DNA of 7,200 nt, from contig QLUI01000088.1 in assembly GCA_018725345.1 (NCBI GenBank), positions 1 to 7,200 on the forward strand, read 5' to 3'. This DNA is from Bacillota bacterium (GTDB lineage: Bacteria; Bacillota; Dethiobacteria; Dethiobacterales; Dethiobacteraceae). The stretch's first letter is position 1; the number at the start of each line of letters is the position of its first letter. Of the stretch, positions 6,616 to 7,200 are shown in pieces. Both the position numbers and the translations under genes were made by a program. The notes below the pieces were generated by a model. It was not told the DNA's origin, made no database searches, and saw only the letters and a program-made list of their open reading frames with translations.

Positions 6616-6621
6616 ACGGTG

Positions 6622-7131
6622 ATGGAAGAGGCTTATCTGTTTAGTTTTTTTACTGCTATCGCAGTCTTGTTAGTCATCTGTTTAGTTTTGTACTTTAAAC
6701 TTACCTATCTTGTAAAGCGATATAAGGTTTTTATGTTGGGCGGCAACGGACTAAGCATGGAAGCTAGTCTCGAAAGGTTGCACGCTGAAATCAAAGCTAT
6801 GGACAGAGAATTAGCGGCCAGCCGGGATCGAGTCCAAGAGTTGGCTAAGGTGTTGGACACTGCCACAAGAGGTGTTGGGGTAGTGCGTTTTAACGCTTTT
6901 CAGGAAACCGGCAGCGATTTAAGCTTTGCGGTTGCCTTTTTGGACGCTGAGAAGAACGGCGTGGTAATTAGCAGTATTTATGGCCGCGAGGAGTCACGAA
7001 CATACGCAAAGCCCTTAGAAGGCGGGCAGTCTGCTTATCGCTTAGGAAGTGAAGAACAGCAAGCCATTCAAAAAGCAAGCGCGTCACTGCTGCCTTTGTC
7101 TGCTGACACAGGGAGAAAAGAAAAGAGATGA
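6622..7131 (+). CDS. DUF4446 family membrane-anchored coiled-coil protein
   Basis: The protein has 169 residues and no known function. One strongly hydrophobic segment at about 6-27 is probably an N-terminal membrane anchor, followed by a basic stretch (KRYK) that would keep the rest in the cytoplasm. Residues 46-80 are rich in E, K, R, A and L with heptad-like spacing and look like a coiled coil. The conserved-looking core (about 84-152) begins GVGVVRFNAFQETGSDLSFAVAFLDAEKNGVV and continues through SIYGREESRTYAKPL to LGSEEQQAIQKA, the pattern I associate with DUF4446. This family often lies close to parB in anaerobic Bacillota (recalled, not searched). The C-terminal tail after about residue 155 is variable and basic. 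The start is ATG 6622, one codon after an in-frame GTG. The stop overlaps a following start codon as ATGA. Confidence 0.82.
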   Translation: MEEAYLFSFFTAIAVLLVICLVLYFKLTYLVKRYKVFMLGGNGLSMEASLERLHAEIKAMDRELAASRDRVQELAKVLDTATRGVGVVRFNAFQETGSDLSFAVAFLDAEKNGVVISSIYGREESRTYAKPLEGGQSAYRLGSEEQQAIQKASASLLPLSADTGRKEKR

Positions 7132-7200
7132 ATACCACCGGCTTCGCAGAGTATGGCAGCAGCATGACGCCGACGAAAGAGCCCCTTTTCTTTATTGTAA
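7128..7200 (+). CDS. Start of an unidentified open frame, cut by the window end
   Basis: An ATG at 7128 overlaps the preceding TGA as ATGA, and the frame stays open to the last base (24 complete codons, MNTTGFAEYGSSMTPTKEPL then FFIV). The arrangement suggests translational coupling with the DUF4446 gene. The purine-rich GGGAG at 7111-7115 is 12 bases away, longer than ideal. A second in-frame ATG lies at 7164. The residues are too few to name a family; the hydrophobic FFIV at the edge could open a membrane segment. Another + frame is also open here but has no nearby start codon. Confidence 0.45.
   Translation, partial: MNTTGFAEYGSSMTPTKEPLFFIV

Overview
The window reads as a chromosomal replication-origin-proximal segment of a member of the Bacillota, most likely a Clostridia- or Negativicutes-type organism of moderate G+C. 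The evidence is the gene order mnmE-mnmG-rsmG-parA-parB, strong GGAGG-type ribosome binding sites, two perfect copies of the Bacillota-type parS site, and DUF554 and DUF4446 genes after parB. The link of DUF4446 to parB in anaerobic Bacillota is recalled knowledge, not the result of a search. All genes lie on the + strand, and the named genes are intact and of normal family length.

Layout. Positions 1-81 hold the tail of the preceding transcription unit: a compact intrinsic terminator, then the ribosome binding site of mnmE. Positions 82-4081 hold the translation-fidelity block: mnmE (tRNA U34 modification GTPase), mnmG (its FAD-dependent partner) and rsmG (16S rRNA m7G methyltransferase). 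These three are tightly packed, and mnmG and rsmG overlap by 11 bp. Positions 4081-4224 are a 143-base gap with a perfect 19-bp inverted repeat, probably a terminator, and a further possibly structured leader. Positions 4225-5815 hold parA and parB, which overlap by 23 bp. Positions 5819-5861 hold two identical 16-bp parS sites immediately after parB; the second sits in a perfect 26-bp palindrome. Positions 5886-7131 hold a DUF554 membrane protein and a DUF4446 membrane-anchored coiled-coil protein. A further open frame starts at 7128 in an ATGA overlap and runs off the window.

How the genes work together. MnmE and MnmG form one complex that makes the cmnm5U/nm5U-type wobble modification, and RsmG modifies the decoding region of 16S rRNA. 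ParA, ParB and the parS sites form the chromosome segregation module, which loads SMC and places the origin. The last two named genes have no established function. Their close spacing suggests they are transcribed together, with or after parAB.

No mobile element, CRISPR array, tRNA or rRNA was seen. This is mainly a conserved housekeeping region. The points of most interest are the tandem parS arrangement, the two uncharacterised genes behind it, and the palindromes that separate the transcription units. I did not find a convincing undescribed system.
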